Positions 32,901 to 40,802 of a stretch of 64,000 nt of DNA are shown piece after piece (positions within the stretch are counted from its first letter, which is position 1; every line of letters starts with the position of its first letter). The translations under genes were made by a program, and so were the position numbers. Origin of the DNA: Muribaculaceae bacterium Isolate-037 (Harlan) (lineage in GTDB: Bacteria; Bacteroidota; Bacteroidia; Bacteroidales; Muribaculaceae); contig RIAZ01000004.1 of the NCBI GenBank assembly GCA_003762615.1, positions 153,481 to 217,480 of the forward strand, in the 5' to 3' direction. A model generated the notes under the pieces. It saw nothing but the letters and a program-made list of their open reading frames with translations, was not told where the DNA came from and did no database searches.

Positions 32901-35372
32901 GGTATCATCTATGCGCAGGCACGTATGTCCGGCATGTATGATTCGGAGATAGTCTCCTACGAGATCAATGGCAATAAGCTGCCGCTGCCTAACGTCACTT
33001 ACGATGAATACTCCAAGCTGGTGGAAATGGAATTCACCTATGCAGACTCAGAGATCTATTACACTACAGATGGCAGCGCACCGACCACTGCTTCGACGAA
33101 GTATGAGGAGGCGTTCGAGTTTGACCGCAACGGAGTGATCAAGGCGATAGCCGTCGATCCTTCCGGAAAACTCGATAACTCCAATATCGCAGAATTGGTT
33201 ATCGACAGCAACACTGTCGATGATCCATTGATCCGAGTGGAGAATATGGCGGTGGTGATTGTTTCCGACCTGCACGCTGGCGTACATACTTACTATACTC
33301 TTGATGGCAGCGAGCCGACAGAGACAAGCACCGAGTATGGAGCACCCTTCATGCTGAGCGGCAACACTACCGTTCGCGCACGCTCATACAAGGAGGGGTA
33401 TAATCCTTCGAGTATAACCGACTTCGGATATGTTCACAGCACATATACAGTAAAGACACCGGTTATCTCTGCTGATGGCAATACTATCAGTATCGCGGCA
33501 CAGACGGAAGGCTCTTCTATATATTGTGCAGTCAATAATAATGATCCGGTAGCCATGAGTCTGTATGAGTCACCATTCACCATGAGCGAGAATGGTATTA
33601 TATATGCCCAGGCTCGTAAGACGGGTATGTATGATTCAGAGGTTGTAAGCTATGAGTTGATAGTGCAGAAGACCAAGGCTCCTTACGGACGCTACGATAA
33701 GGCTACAAAACTTCTGTCGCTACATAGCGATACGGAGGGTGCGGTGATAAGTTACTCCGACAATGGGGCGAGTGACTGGATTCAATATTCGGAACCTATC
33801 CTTATAGAGGGTAACAGGAGAATCTATGCCAAGGCTCTTGCTCCTAATTATCTTGAATCGGATGTGGCTGAGATCGTTGTCAGTGAGTTTAAGTGTCAGG
33901 GTGTAGAGATAGTCTACAACGGTCGGTACGTCACTTTGACTACTTCTGAAGAGGGTGCCGAGATACGTTACACGCTTGACGGCGGCGATCCGACTGCCGG
34001 GGAGAAGTATACCGGAAGGATCGATGCCGGTGGTCTCTGTACGGTTAAGGCGGTTACCGTTAAGGATAACTACATGAATTCTGACGTGGCAGAGTACGTC
34101 GTCAGGGCGTATGGCGATGAGGAACATGCCGAGACGGCGGAAGCCGGTATCCTTTCGGAATGCTACGGATGGGCAGACAGCTCCCTGCTCGCTTCTATCG
34201 ATAGGTTTAGCGTAGCTGGACCGTTGAATGAGGCTGACTATGCACTATTGAGAGCTATGACGTCGCTGCGTCATCTGGATCTTAAGAATGCCTCCACGCC
34301 GATACTTGCTGACAATGCGTTTGCAGGTATGGGATTGGTGAGTGTGAGTCTTCCTTCTGACGTGGCATCCTACGGTGAAAATCTCTTCAGCGGGAATACG
34401 ATGCTTTGTGCAGTGATATGGAATGCTCCCAAGGCAATCATCAAGTCGGGATTCAGACCGGCAGGTGAGAATCCGAATATCCTCCTTTATCTCAATGACA
34501 ACGTGGAGAATGACGTGGCTGTATCGGAGAAGATGAATCTGATTGTCAACGGAAATTCGGATGCAGTTACGCTTCATGACCGTTATCCGTTCCATGCACC
34601 CTTGAAGTTTGATGCCGCTCATGTTGAGTTTGTGCGCAACTTCTCGAAGGTGACGGAGATTGGCGGCACTTCCGGCTGGGAGACACTGACGCTCCCGTTT
34701 GACGTGCAGACCGTTACGGCATCGTCGGGCGAGATCCTGCCCTTTGCCTCTACCGGAAGCGGTGCCTACCGTTACTGGCTCTTTGAGCCATCGGGCACAG
34801 GCTGGCAACGCACAGATGCAATCGATGCCTACAAGCCTTATTTGATAGCAATGCCTAATCATCCGTGGTATTATGATGAATACATAATAAACGGAGATGT
34901 GACGTTCGAGTCAGATAATGTGACCATTGAGGCTACACCTGAACCGGAGGGCTTTGCCTATAAGGGTAGTACGGAGATGTGGGCAACCTATATGCCGCGT
35001 GCAGCATCCAACAGCATATATCTGCTGAATGATGACAGTGAATACGGTTATGCACCGGGCAGTGTGTTCCAGAGCGGAATAAGGGATGCCCGTCCGTTTG
35101 AGTGCTATCTGACCTCTGAGAGCGGAGCATTGCGTATGCCGGTGTTCGAGTCGTCTGACGTGGAGGATATCATGGCGGAACTCGGTACCAAGATATGGGT
35201 AGAGAATCATGATCTCTTAATAAGAAGCGGTATCAGTCAGCGGATGAGAATCTTCGATACGGTCGGTCAGTTAGTCAGAATAGCCGACGTCACCGCCGGA
35301 GAGGTTTGCCGCGTACATGATCTCGCACCGGGCATCTATATCATCGGGCAGATGAAGATCATGGTTAAATAA
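29943..35372 (+). CDS. Large repeat surface protein (1809 residues) with a T9SS-like C-terminal end
   Basis: Signal peptide about 1-20. Residues about 24-360 hold five copies of a domain of about 65-70 residues with the pattern YEYWFDN ... GMHRFNCRL ... EWGSVY ... FYT, which I cannot name. A spacer region (about 360-545) follows. About 545-1375 is a series of chitobiase-C-terminal-like (CHB_HEX_C) modules marked by YYTLDGSEPT and VRARSYKEGY, organised in a three-module super-repeat of about 230 residues. About 1390-1530 is BspA/leucine-rich-like (LRHLDLKNAS, AFAGMGLVSVSLPSDV). The last 65 residues (MRIFDTVGQLVR, LAPGIYIIG, KIMVK) resemble a type IX secretion sorting domain. It is most likely a secreted, surface-attached adhesin or glycan-binding protein. 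Confidence 0.75.
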   Translation: MGKLYTTITALLLAVGAIHAAPPSGYEWWFDNDISSVQTGSISGDKEEFTIDVSSLPKGMHRFNCRLSSEDNVWGSIYTTTFYTVSNTVGVSGYEWWIDNGYETKTIGEISEDNLSFPVDLSDLVPGMHRFNCRLNTVDGEYGSIYSKYFYTVSNKSGAKGYEYWFDNRYSSKVTGSISENTLTFPVEITDLVPGMHYFNCRLENGYGEWGSVYRSVFFTTGNYRDAVAYEYWIDNNYKEKASGDLTDGDNLYTIDVTGLRKGLHRFNYRIRTTGGEWGSVYSTYFYCTALGSFATDYEYWLDDDYSNRVAGDCHSNATSFNVDLSGLDRRKEVHYFNIRMRNGDEWGSVHRKLIVLPKETRKAPIIGYAHSLNGNNLGYVKIENGLTDSLAFMVDIPDSIFSLQDKKLKFDGDVVSVEGGDSLHYALQLDTELGLSSPTLYSVEVSRSFSATAVPIKVNSLHEFEKPAFGEFAVAKFTSSGTPLYFRADQEAILQIYRNGERVAQVAAKDLKSMAILTLEEGEYFAVLRDVPKNEENSADKFTFHLMSTPNIVPTPTIEFVNERVTIRCAREDAEIYYTLNDSVPTVESLRYAEPFPLKHNAVVKAMASVPKSDIQPSDIVVLRVDSFTVANPVIRMDNLDIVIVSDTIEGVKTHYTLDGTEPTVQSVVYETPFRLGEDATVRARSFKEGYNASEIVEYVYTHSLHVTKAPIISVENGIVTLTVETEGSELYYGIDNDNPEAMSLYESPFEMNVNGVIYAQARMSGMYDSEIVSYEVNGNKVPTPVIRYLDTKYVSITCDNQDVDIYYTTDESAPTTASTKYEGEFEFDRNGVIKAIAVDNTGKLDDSNIAELVIDTNKVANPIIRIENLAVVIIPDQHIGVHTYYTLDGSEPTESSEEYGAPFMLSGNVTVRARSYKEGYTPSGITDFGYSHNVYVTKAPVISVEDHTVTLTAQTEGSELYYGIDNDDPAAMRRYESPFKMNVNGIIYAQARMSGMYDSEIVSYEINGNKLPLPNVTYDEYSKLVEMEFTYADSEIYYTTDGSAPTTASTKYEEAFEFDRNGVIKAIAVDPSGKLDNSNIAELVIDSNTVDDPLIRVENMAVVIVSDLHAGVHTYYTLDGSEPTETSTEYGAPFMLSGNTTVRARSYKEGYNPSSITDFGYVHSTYTVKTPVISADGNTISIAAQTEGSSIYCAVNNNDPVAMSLYESPFTMSENGIIYAQARKTGMYDSEVVSYELIVQKTKAPYGRYDKATKLLSLHSDTEGAVISYSDNGASDWIQYSEPILIEGNRRIYAKALAPNYLESDVAEIVVSEFKCQGVEIVYNGRYVTLTTSEEGAEIRYTLDGGDPTAGEKYTGRIDAGGLCTVKAVTVKDNYMNSDVAEYVVRAYGDEEHAETAEAGILSECYGWADSSLLASIDRFSVAGPLNEADYALLRAMTSLRHLDLKNASTPILADNAFAGMGLVSVSLPSDVASYGENLFSGNTMLCAVIWNAPKAIIKSGFRPAGENPNILLYLNDNVENDVAVSEKMNLIVNGNSDAVTLHDRYPFHAPLKFDAAHVEFVRNFSKVTEIGGTSGWETLTLPFDVQTVTASSGEILPFASTGSGAYRYWLFEPSGTGWQRTDAIDAYKPYLIAMPNHPWYYDEYIINGDVTFESDNVTIEATPEPEGFAYKGSTEMWATYMPRAASNSIYLLNDDSEYGYAPGSVFQSGIRDARPFECYLTSESGALRMPVFESSDVEDIMAELGTKIWVENHDLLIRSGISQRMRIFDTVGQLVRIADVTAGEVCRVHDLAPGIYIIGQMKIMVK
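30012..31010 (+). repeat. Five-fold protein repeat (YEYWFDN domain)
   Basis: In-frame repeats start near 30018, 30222, 30426, 30630 and 30834, a spacing of about 204 nt (68 codons). Each carries an aromatic YEYWFDN-like opening, a GMHRFN core and a WGSVY-like end. Confidence 0.8.
31832..33650 (+). repeat. 690-bp three-module super-repeat
   Basis: Units begin near 31832, 32521 and 33212 (about 690 nt apart). Each contains the modules VANPxIR...YTLDGxEPT, then TEGSELYYGIDND...MSGMYDSEIVSYE, and, in the first two, YYTTDxSAPTTASTKYE...SNIAELVID. The sequences are close enough to allow in-frame recombination. Confidence 0.75.
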
Positions 35373-35390
35373 GCATTTTTAACTACCATC

Positions 35391-35460
35391 AAGACACGGA
35401 GAACAGAGAGTTTTTCAGAATAACTGATAAAACTCAATGTCCTCCGTGTTGTATGTGATG
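35391..35460. repeat. Intergenic imperfect palindrome, ACACGGAG type
   Basis: ACACGGAG near 35394 pairs with CTCCGTGT near 35441, and GAGAGTTTT pairs partly with AAAACTC inside it. It is related in style to the repeats at 28712-28875 and could terminate the large repeat-protein transcript. Confidence 0.55.
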
Positions 35461-35504
35461 GATAAGGATTGTGGAAACGAAATCTATGAAACAGTATAAA
35501 TGTC

Positions 35505-37394
35505 ATGAGGATTTTTTTGAAATTATTAGTAGCAATTGCTGCCTTATCCTGCGCGCATGATGCTTCGGCGCAGAGCAGCGAAATCCAGTCAAAACTGATT
35601 CAGATAAAGACGGGACCGGAATATATCTATGGAGAGGGTACGGGTGAGACACCGGCGGAGGCGGACAGAAATGCCCTCGCCAACCTGTTGAGCAAGATCG
35701 GCACAACAGTGCAAAGCTCATTCTCAATGACGGAGGAGGAGACCTTGACCAATGACGCACTTGATTCCAAGCGAGATGTGAAGTCGGTCATGAACACCTA
35801 TTCTCAAGCCACGCTCAACAATACGGAGATAGTGAATTACAGGGATGAGAACGGAATGTTCTGCCAGTTGAGATATATGCTTCGCACCGAGTTGGAGAAG
35901 ATGTTTGAGCACAGGCGCGATAGGGTGGAGGACTATGTGCGCACGGCGTTACGTTCGGAGGAGAAGGGGAGAGTGGATGACGCGCTCCGTTTTCTCAACT
36001 GGGCGTATGTGCTGCTTCATTCTCTCCAGTATCCTTCTGACGTTAAGATGAAAGTAGAAGGTGAGGAGCAGCTTCTGGTCAACTGGATCCCAAACCGTAT
36101 GCGGGATATACTCGGCGAGGTAAAAGTGGAGGTTGCAAATGTGGAGCCGGCACCGGAAAATAGGGTGGACGTGCTGTTTACGTATAAAGGGGAACCGGCT
36201 GCAGGGATTGACTTCACCTACTGGAACGGGAAGGTGAACAGTCCGGTCAACGGAGTGAAGGATGGCATGGGTCAACTCTCTTTCCCCGCAGACTATCCGG
36301 TGAACGACGTCATGCTCGTGGTGGAGACCTCATACGCGGAGGCAAGCCAAAGCGACAGGGAGCTTGAGAGCATGATCGCCACGTTCAAGCCGCTTGCTTT
36401 CCCGGAGGCGAGAAAGGTGATAGGAGTGGAGGGTAAAGCGATAAAGGCAGACAAAGGGGCTGAGAAGAATTTTCAGGCGCAGGTGGAGGCAGGTAAGCGG
36501 GAAGGAGTGACGCCTCTTGCCAAGAAAGATGCGAAGGATTATGACGCAATTCTTACGGAGGTGCTGAAGTCAGTCAAGGGGAAAAATTACAAGCCGGATG
36601 CATCCCTGTTCACGGAAGAGGGTCTTGACATGTTTAACCGTCTTTTGGGATACGGTAAGGCATCCCTGCTCGGAGAGCCGGATCCCGGTTACTATCCGTT
36701 TGGCGAGAGAGTGGTGGCGCGCAGTGTACCGATGAAGTTTTCGTTTGAGAATAACCGACGTAGTTTTGTAGAAGACGTGACCTTCACGTTCAGTCCCGAC
36801 AAGAGGATAGAGAGCGTGGCGTTCGGACTTGGAGGAGCGGCCCGTAAAGATGTGTTCAGCCAGGGTGTTGGGGCATGGAGCGATTCTGTAAAGATGGTAA
36901 TCGTGACATTCCTTGAGAATTACAAGACTGCATTCGCATTAAAAAGACTTGACTATATACGCAATATATTTGATGAAAATGCGTATATTATAGTAGGTCA
37001 TAAATTGCAGAAGATGCAGCGTCTGGATGGCGATGGCGGAGGACTCAGCACGGTGCCGCAGTATGAGTTTGTGCGCAAGAGTAAGGAGGAATATATGTCG
37101 CAGCTGGAGAAATGCTTCAAAAGTAATGAGTATGTCAACATAAATTTCTCCGATAACGATATACAGAAGGCAGCCTACGGAGGAGATACTTTCGGCATAC
37201 AGATCAGACAGGATTATTATTCTGAGCATTACGGAGATCAAGGCTACCTGTTTCTTTTTGTTGATCTAAATGAGGCAGATAAACCGATCATAAAGATCCG
37301 TACATGGCAACCGGAACGTAATCCGGATCTCACCCCGATGCTACCTAAGAATAATAGGGATTTCGGTATATATAGCAATTCGATGTTTCAGTGA
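35505..37394 (+). CDS. LPP20-like exported protein
   Basis: A 629-residue exported protein with a signal peptide (about 1-23, cleavage near ASAQ). Residues about 38-135 (EYIYGEGTGETPAEADRNAL and QLRYMLRTELEKMFE) match the LPP20 lipoprotein domain, but the signal peptide lacks a lipobox, so it is probably periplasmic or secreted. About 140-200 is helical. About 205-310 looks like an Ig-like or carboxypeptidase-regulatory-like beta domain (DVLFTYKGEPAAGIDF). The remaining 300 residues include two NTF2/cystatin-like stretches around SVPMKFSFENNRRSFVEDVT and ending FGIYSNSMFQ. Function is unknown. GC is high at the 5' end. The transglutaminase-like gene follows after 50 nt. Confidence 0.65.
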   Translation: MRIFLKLLVAIAALSCAHDASAQSSEIQSKLIQIKTGPEYIYGEGTGETPAEADRNALANLLSKIGTTVQSSFSMTEEETLTNDALDSKRDVKSVMNTYSQATLNNTEIVNYRDENGMFCQLRYMLRTELEKMFEHRRDRVEDYVRTALRSEEKGRVDDALRFLNWAYVLLHSLQYPSDVKMKVEGEEQLLVNWIPNRMRDILGEVKVEVANVEPAPENRVDVLFTYKGEPAAGIDFTYWNGKVNSPVNGVKDGMGQLSFPADYPVNDVMLVVETSYAEASQSDRELESMIATFKPLAFPEARKVIGVEGKAIKADKGAEKNFQAQVEAGKREGVTPLAKKDAKDYDAILTEVLKSVKGKNYKPDASLFTEEGLDMFNRLLGYGKASLLGEPDPGYYPFGERVVARSVPMKFSFENNRRSFVEDVTFTFSPDKRIESVAFGLGGAARKDVFSQGVGAWSDSVKMVIVTFLENYKTAFALKRLDYIRNIFDENAYIIVGHKLQKMQRLDGDGGGLSTVPQYEFVRKSKEEYMSQLEKCFKSNEYVNINFSDNDIQKAAYGGDTFGIQIRQDYYSEHYGDQGYLFLFVDLNEADKPIIKIRTWQPERNPDLTPMLPKNNRDFGIYSNSMFQ

Positions 37395-37444
37395 GACTCC
37401 GGATAATGATACTATAAGTATAAAAATATCACAAATTATTATAG

Positions 37445-39076
37445 ATGAATTTAGAAGGTATGAGATTTAGAATGATAATGACGGGGGTCATGGCTATTGC
37501 AGCCGTGACCTCTTGTCATGCTGATCCACCGAAAGGTTTCGAGGAGTTCCGCCGCGGTTTGCTTGACAATTTCAATAGTTTCAAGTCGAGGATATTGGAG
37601 CATTATAATGATTTCCTTGCCGGAGAATGGCATGAGTATGAGAGCCTTGAGGCAGACATGCGTTATACCCAGCCTAAGCCGGAGAGTATGCCGAGTGCGG
37701 TTGAGATAGTGGCGGAAGAGGCAACTGACCAACAGAAGGAAATGTTGTTTTCGCTTGGGTTCTCAAATCCTGATTTTAAGGCGGGTCTTAATCCGGAGGA
37801 TAGACGCAAGACCCCAGAATCGCTTGAATGGCTTCGCAATGCAGTGGCTCTTTACAAGGCTTCTACGCCGGCGGATAGTGTGAAAACTGATGGGAATGTG
37901 GAAAAAGTATCAAGGGGAGATATCATGACATGTGAGGGTCTTGTAGAGGATTATGACGGGGAGATATTTAATTTCTATGGTATGAAGTTTGCTCTGCCCC
38001 GTTTTGATTTTTCGATAAGGGACAGCATATCGCAGACAGTGGACTATGCGAACCAATGGACAGAACTAAGCGATGCAGATGTTGCCTCGGAGGTGGCACC
38101 TGCGCTTGCGAATCTTCAGAAGGTGTCAGGGCTAAGCGATTATCTTCTGTTTGAGATGATGATGGCATGGCTTGACCAAAAATTCCCACAGGCAAATGAT
38201 GCGTCGAAGATGTCGGCAGCCCATTATTTGCTTGCCAATATGGGATTCGGTGTGCGTATAGCCATGGATAAGGAGGGCACACCTTTTATGTTGCTTCCGT
38301 TTGATGAGCAAGTCTATGGACGCGCATATTTTAAAATGGCAAAGAATTACTATGTATTCTCCATGCCGGGTAAGGAACAGGTTAAGAGCATAGGACTCAG
38401 GACCCCTCAACTGCCTAATAATGCTGATCTCGGGAAGAGTCTTAACTTGCGTATGGATGGGTTGACTCTACCTTTCAAGCCGTATCATTATTTCTTCAAG
38501 TATGGTAATCTGAAGATAGAGGGGGATATGAACGAAAATGTCATTCCAATGCTTTACCGTTATCCTCAGATGGCAACTGGAGGTTTTGCCGCCTCCATGA
38601 TCTCTCCGGAAGTAAGGGAAGATGTTGTGCGTCAGATAAAGAGACAGCTTGGAGATATGGACCCGCTGCAGGCTGCAGATAAGCTTCTTGCGATGATACA
38701 GTTTGGTTTCCCGTACGCTACGGACGATAATTTCCATGGTTTTGAGAAGCCATATTTCTTTGAGGAGATTCTTTATTATCCTAAGAGCGACTGTGAGGAT
38801 AGGGCTGTATTCTACAGTTATCTGGTTTGGAATGCCTTTGGCATTGAGACAGATCTGATTGCTTACCCATATCATGAAGCAACAGCAATAAGGGCTGACA
38901 ATGTATGGGGTGGAGATGCACACTATACTGAAGGGGATAAGAAATTTTACATATCTGACCCTACATTTGTAGGAGCACCGACAGGTCAGTGTATGCCTCA
39001 GTTTATGGAAGTGAAACCGACTATTGATCTGCGCTATACGAAAGTAGCAGATATGGATACGATTCAGAGTGAATAA
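37445..39076 (+). CDS. Transglutaminase-like (papain-fold) exported protein
   Basis: A 543-residue exported protein. The signal region (about 10-26) ends VTSCHADPP, so it could be a lipoprotein (Cys at about 24) or be cut just after. The C-terminal 150 residues hold a transglutaminase-like catalytic triad: Cys in YPKSDCEDRAVFYSYL, His in YPYHEATAI and Asp in FYISDPTFVGAP. The first 350 residues are unassigned. Such domains act as proteases, amidases or peptide cross-linkers, and the activity here is not predictable. It is the last gene of the six-gene cluster, followed by a strong terminator. With the repeat protein and the PEGA barrel it suggests processing or cross-linking of surface proteins, which is inference. 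Confidence 0.75.
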   Translation: MNLEGMRFRMIMTGVMAIAAVTSCHADPPKGFEEFRRGLLDNFNSFKSRILEHYNDFLAGEWHEYESLEADMRYTQPKPESMPSAVEIVAEEATDQQKEMLFSLGFSNPDFKAGLNPEDRRKTPESLEWLRNAVALYKASTPADSVKTDGNVEKVSRGDIMTCEGLVEDYDGEIFNFYGMKFALPRFDFSIRDSISQTVDYANQWTELSDADVASEVAPALANLQKVSGLSDYLLFEMMMAWLDQKFPQANDASKMSAAHYLLANMGFGVRIAMDKEGTPFMLLPFDEQVYGRAYFKMAKNYYVFSMPGKEQVKSIGLRTPQLPNNADLGKSLNLRMDGLTLPFKPYHYFFKYGNLKIEGDMNENVIPMLYRYPQMATGGFAASMISPEVREDVVRQIKRQLGDMDPLQAADKLLAMIQFGFPYATDDNFHGFEKPYFFEEILYYPKSDCEDRAVFYSYLVWNAFGIETDLIAYPYHEATAIRADNVWGGDAHYTEGDKKFYISDPTFVGAPTGQCMPQFMEVKPTIDLRYTKVADMDTIQSE

Positions 39077-39102
39077 ACAGAAATATCGATTTATTCAGCA
39101 AT

Positions 39103-39142
39103 AAAAAAGCGAAGTCGAGAGGAATCCCGACTTCGCTTTTTT
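39103..39142. terminator. Strong bidirectional terminator
   Basis: A perfect 15-bp inverted repeat (39103-39117 with 39128-39142) with A6 and T6 at its outer ends, between the convergent transglutaminase-like gene and ilvC. Confidence 0.9.
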
Positions 39143-39160
39143 ATTATCATGGGAACTTTA

Positions 39161-40204
39161 TCAGTTGTTCTCAGGACGCAGACCGCGAACGGTAGCACCA
39201 GCTTGCCACATCTCGCTTTCGCGTAGAGCTTTCAGTTCTTCCTCAAGACCTTCGCGATAGCCCGGTTTAGAGTTGGAGTCGATTGAATTCTGTGCTTCCT
39301 GTCCACAAGCCACACTTGCGTATAGTTTCTCTACGACGGGTTTGATGGCATCATGGAAGGGACCCATCCAATCAAGAGCTCCACGCTGAGCAGTAGTAGA
39401 GCAGTTTGCATACATCCAATCCATACCTTTTGCTGCGAAAAGAGGCATGAGGGACTGAGTCAGCTCTTCAACAGTCTCGTTGAATGCCTCGGAAGGGGTG
39501 TGTCCATTCTCGCGGAGTACTTCATACTGTGCAAGGAGAAGACCTTGTATGGCACCCATCAGGGAACCACGCTCGCCAGTAAGGTCACTATATGCCTCGC
39601 GCTTGAATGTAGTCTCAAAGATATATCCCGAGCCGATACCGATGGCGAGAGCAAGAGTGCGATCAAGAGCCCGTCCTGTATAGTCCTGTTCAATAGCGTA
39701 GCTTGAGTTCAGACCACGTCCTTCAAGGAACATTGTACGCAAGGATGTACCAGATCCTTTAGGAGCAACGAGAATCACATCGACATCAGCGGGAGGCACT
39801 ACGCCTGTACGATCAGGCCATGCGATTGCAAATCCATGGGAGAAATAGAGAGCCTTACCGGGAGTAAGGTGCTTTTTGATAGTAGGCCATACGGAAATAA
39901 CTGCGGCATCAGAAAGAAGACACATAATGATAGTGCCTTTTGCACATGCTTCTTCAATTGAGAATAGAGTTTCTCCGGGAACCCAACCGTCAGCCACAGC
40001 CTTATCGTATGTCTTGCCTGCACGCTGACCTACAATCACGTTGAATCCATTGTCGCGCAGATTCAAACTCTGACCGGGACCTTGCACGCCATATCCGATC
40101 ACGGCAATTGTTTCATCTTTGAGTATTTCGCGAGCTTTTTCAAGAGGAAATTCTTCGCGAGTGACAACGGTCTCTTCAACGTTGCCAAATTTAAGCTTAG
40201 CCAT
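39161..40204 (-). CDS. ilvC: Ketol-acid reductoisomerase
   Basis: Converts acetolactate or acetohydroxybutyrate to the dihydroxy acids of valine, leucine and isoleucine synthesis, with NADPH and magnesium. It has 347 residues, the short (class I) type. The Rossmann motif GYGVQGPGQS is at about 38-47. The metal-binding acidic residues lie in the C-terminal helical part (FKREAYSDLTGERG and SEAFNETVEELTQ). It is the last gene of the ilvDBNC operon, 33 nt after ilvN. No acyl-ACP thioesterase gene lies between ilvN and ilvC, which I recall being present in several Bacteroides. Confidence 0.95.
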   Translation of the reverse strand: MAKLKFGNVEETVVTREEFPLEKAREILKDETIAVIGYGVQGPGQSLNLRDNGFNVIVGQRAGKTYDKAVADGWVPGETLFSIEEACAKGTIIMCLLSDAAVISVWPTIKKHLTPGKALYFSHGFAIAWPDRTGVVPPADVDVILVAPKGSGTSLRTMFLEGRGLNSSYAIEQDYTGRALDRTLALAIGIGSGYIFETTFKREAYSDLTGERGSLMGAIQGLLLAQYEVLRENGHTPSEAFNETVEELTQSLMPLFAAKGMDWMYANCSTTAQRGALDWMGPFHDAIKPVVEKLYASVACGQEAQNSIDSNSKPGYREGLEEELKALRESEMWQAGATVRGLRPENN

Positions 40205-40237
40205 AAACTTTGTTGATTATTTAGATTTGAATGAAAT

Positions 40238-40789
40238 TTATTTATTTTCAAGTTGCTGTCTACGGTTTTCCTGATTCTGCAGGAATTCATCGACATATTC
40301 CATAGGAGCTTTGGTGACTGCCACTCTTCCGGAACGAACAAACTGACGCAGACCGAGATGTTTTAGTTTGTCGAATAAAGCTTTTACTTCATCCGTATGT
40401 CCGGTCTTCTCAAAAATAGTGTATTCCGGTTGAATCTCCAATACCCGGGCACCATGGGTGCGTATGATATGCTCGATCTCATCCGTTGCGAGAACTGAAG
40501 CTGTCGGGACTTTATACAAGGCGACTTCTTGGAAAACGATTTCGTCGTCAGTATGTAGGAAAGCTCGTAATACGTCAATTCTTTTTTCAATCTGTTTCAC
40601 CACATGTTCCATCATCTCACGTTCGCTCTTGCAAGTGATTGTAAACTTATGAACACCTGGAATTGAACAAGCACTCACTGTCAGACTCTCTATATTGAGA
40701 CATCTTCTGCTGAAAACCATAGAGATCTGATGAAGCAGGCTGACTTGGTTTTCTGTAAAGACTGTTATTGTGAAAAGTTGTTTTTCCAT
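40238..40789 (-). CDS. ilvN: Acetolactate synthase regulatory subunit
   Basis: Small subunit of acetohydroxyacid synthase that confers branched-chain amino-acid feedback. The 183 residues from the ATG at 40789 begin MEKQLFTITVFTENQ, the ACT domain (about 1-75), followed by a second ACT-like C-terminal domain. A longer open frame extends upstream but overlaps the ilvB coding end; the ATG at 40789 lies 13 nt after the ilvB stop and gives the family N-terminus. Confidence 0.93.
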   Translation of the reverse strand: MEKQLFTITVFTENQVSLLHQISMVFSRRCLNIESLTVSACSIPGVHKFTITCKSEREMMEHVVKQIEKRIDVLRAFLHTDDEIVFQEVALYKVPTASVLATDEIEHIIRTHGARVLEIQPEYTIFEKTGHTDEVKALFDKLKHLGLRQFVRSGRVAVTKAPMEYVDEFLQNQENRRQQLENK

Positions 40790-40802
40790 ATCTGTCGTGA
40801 GC

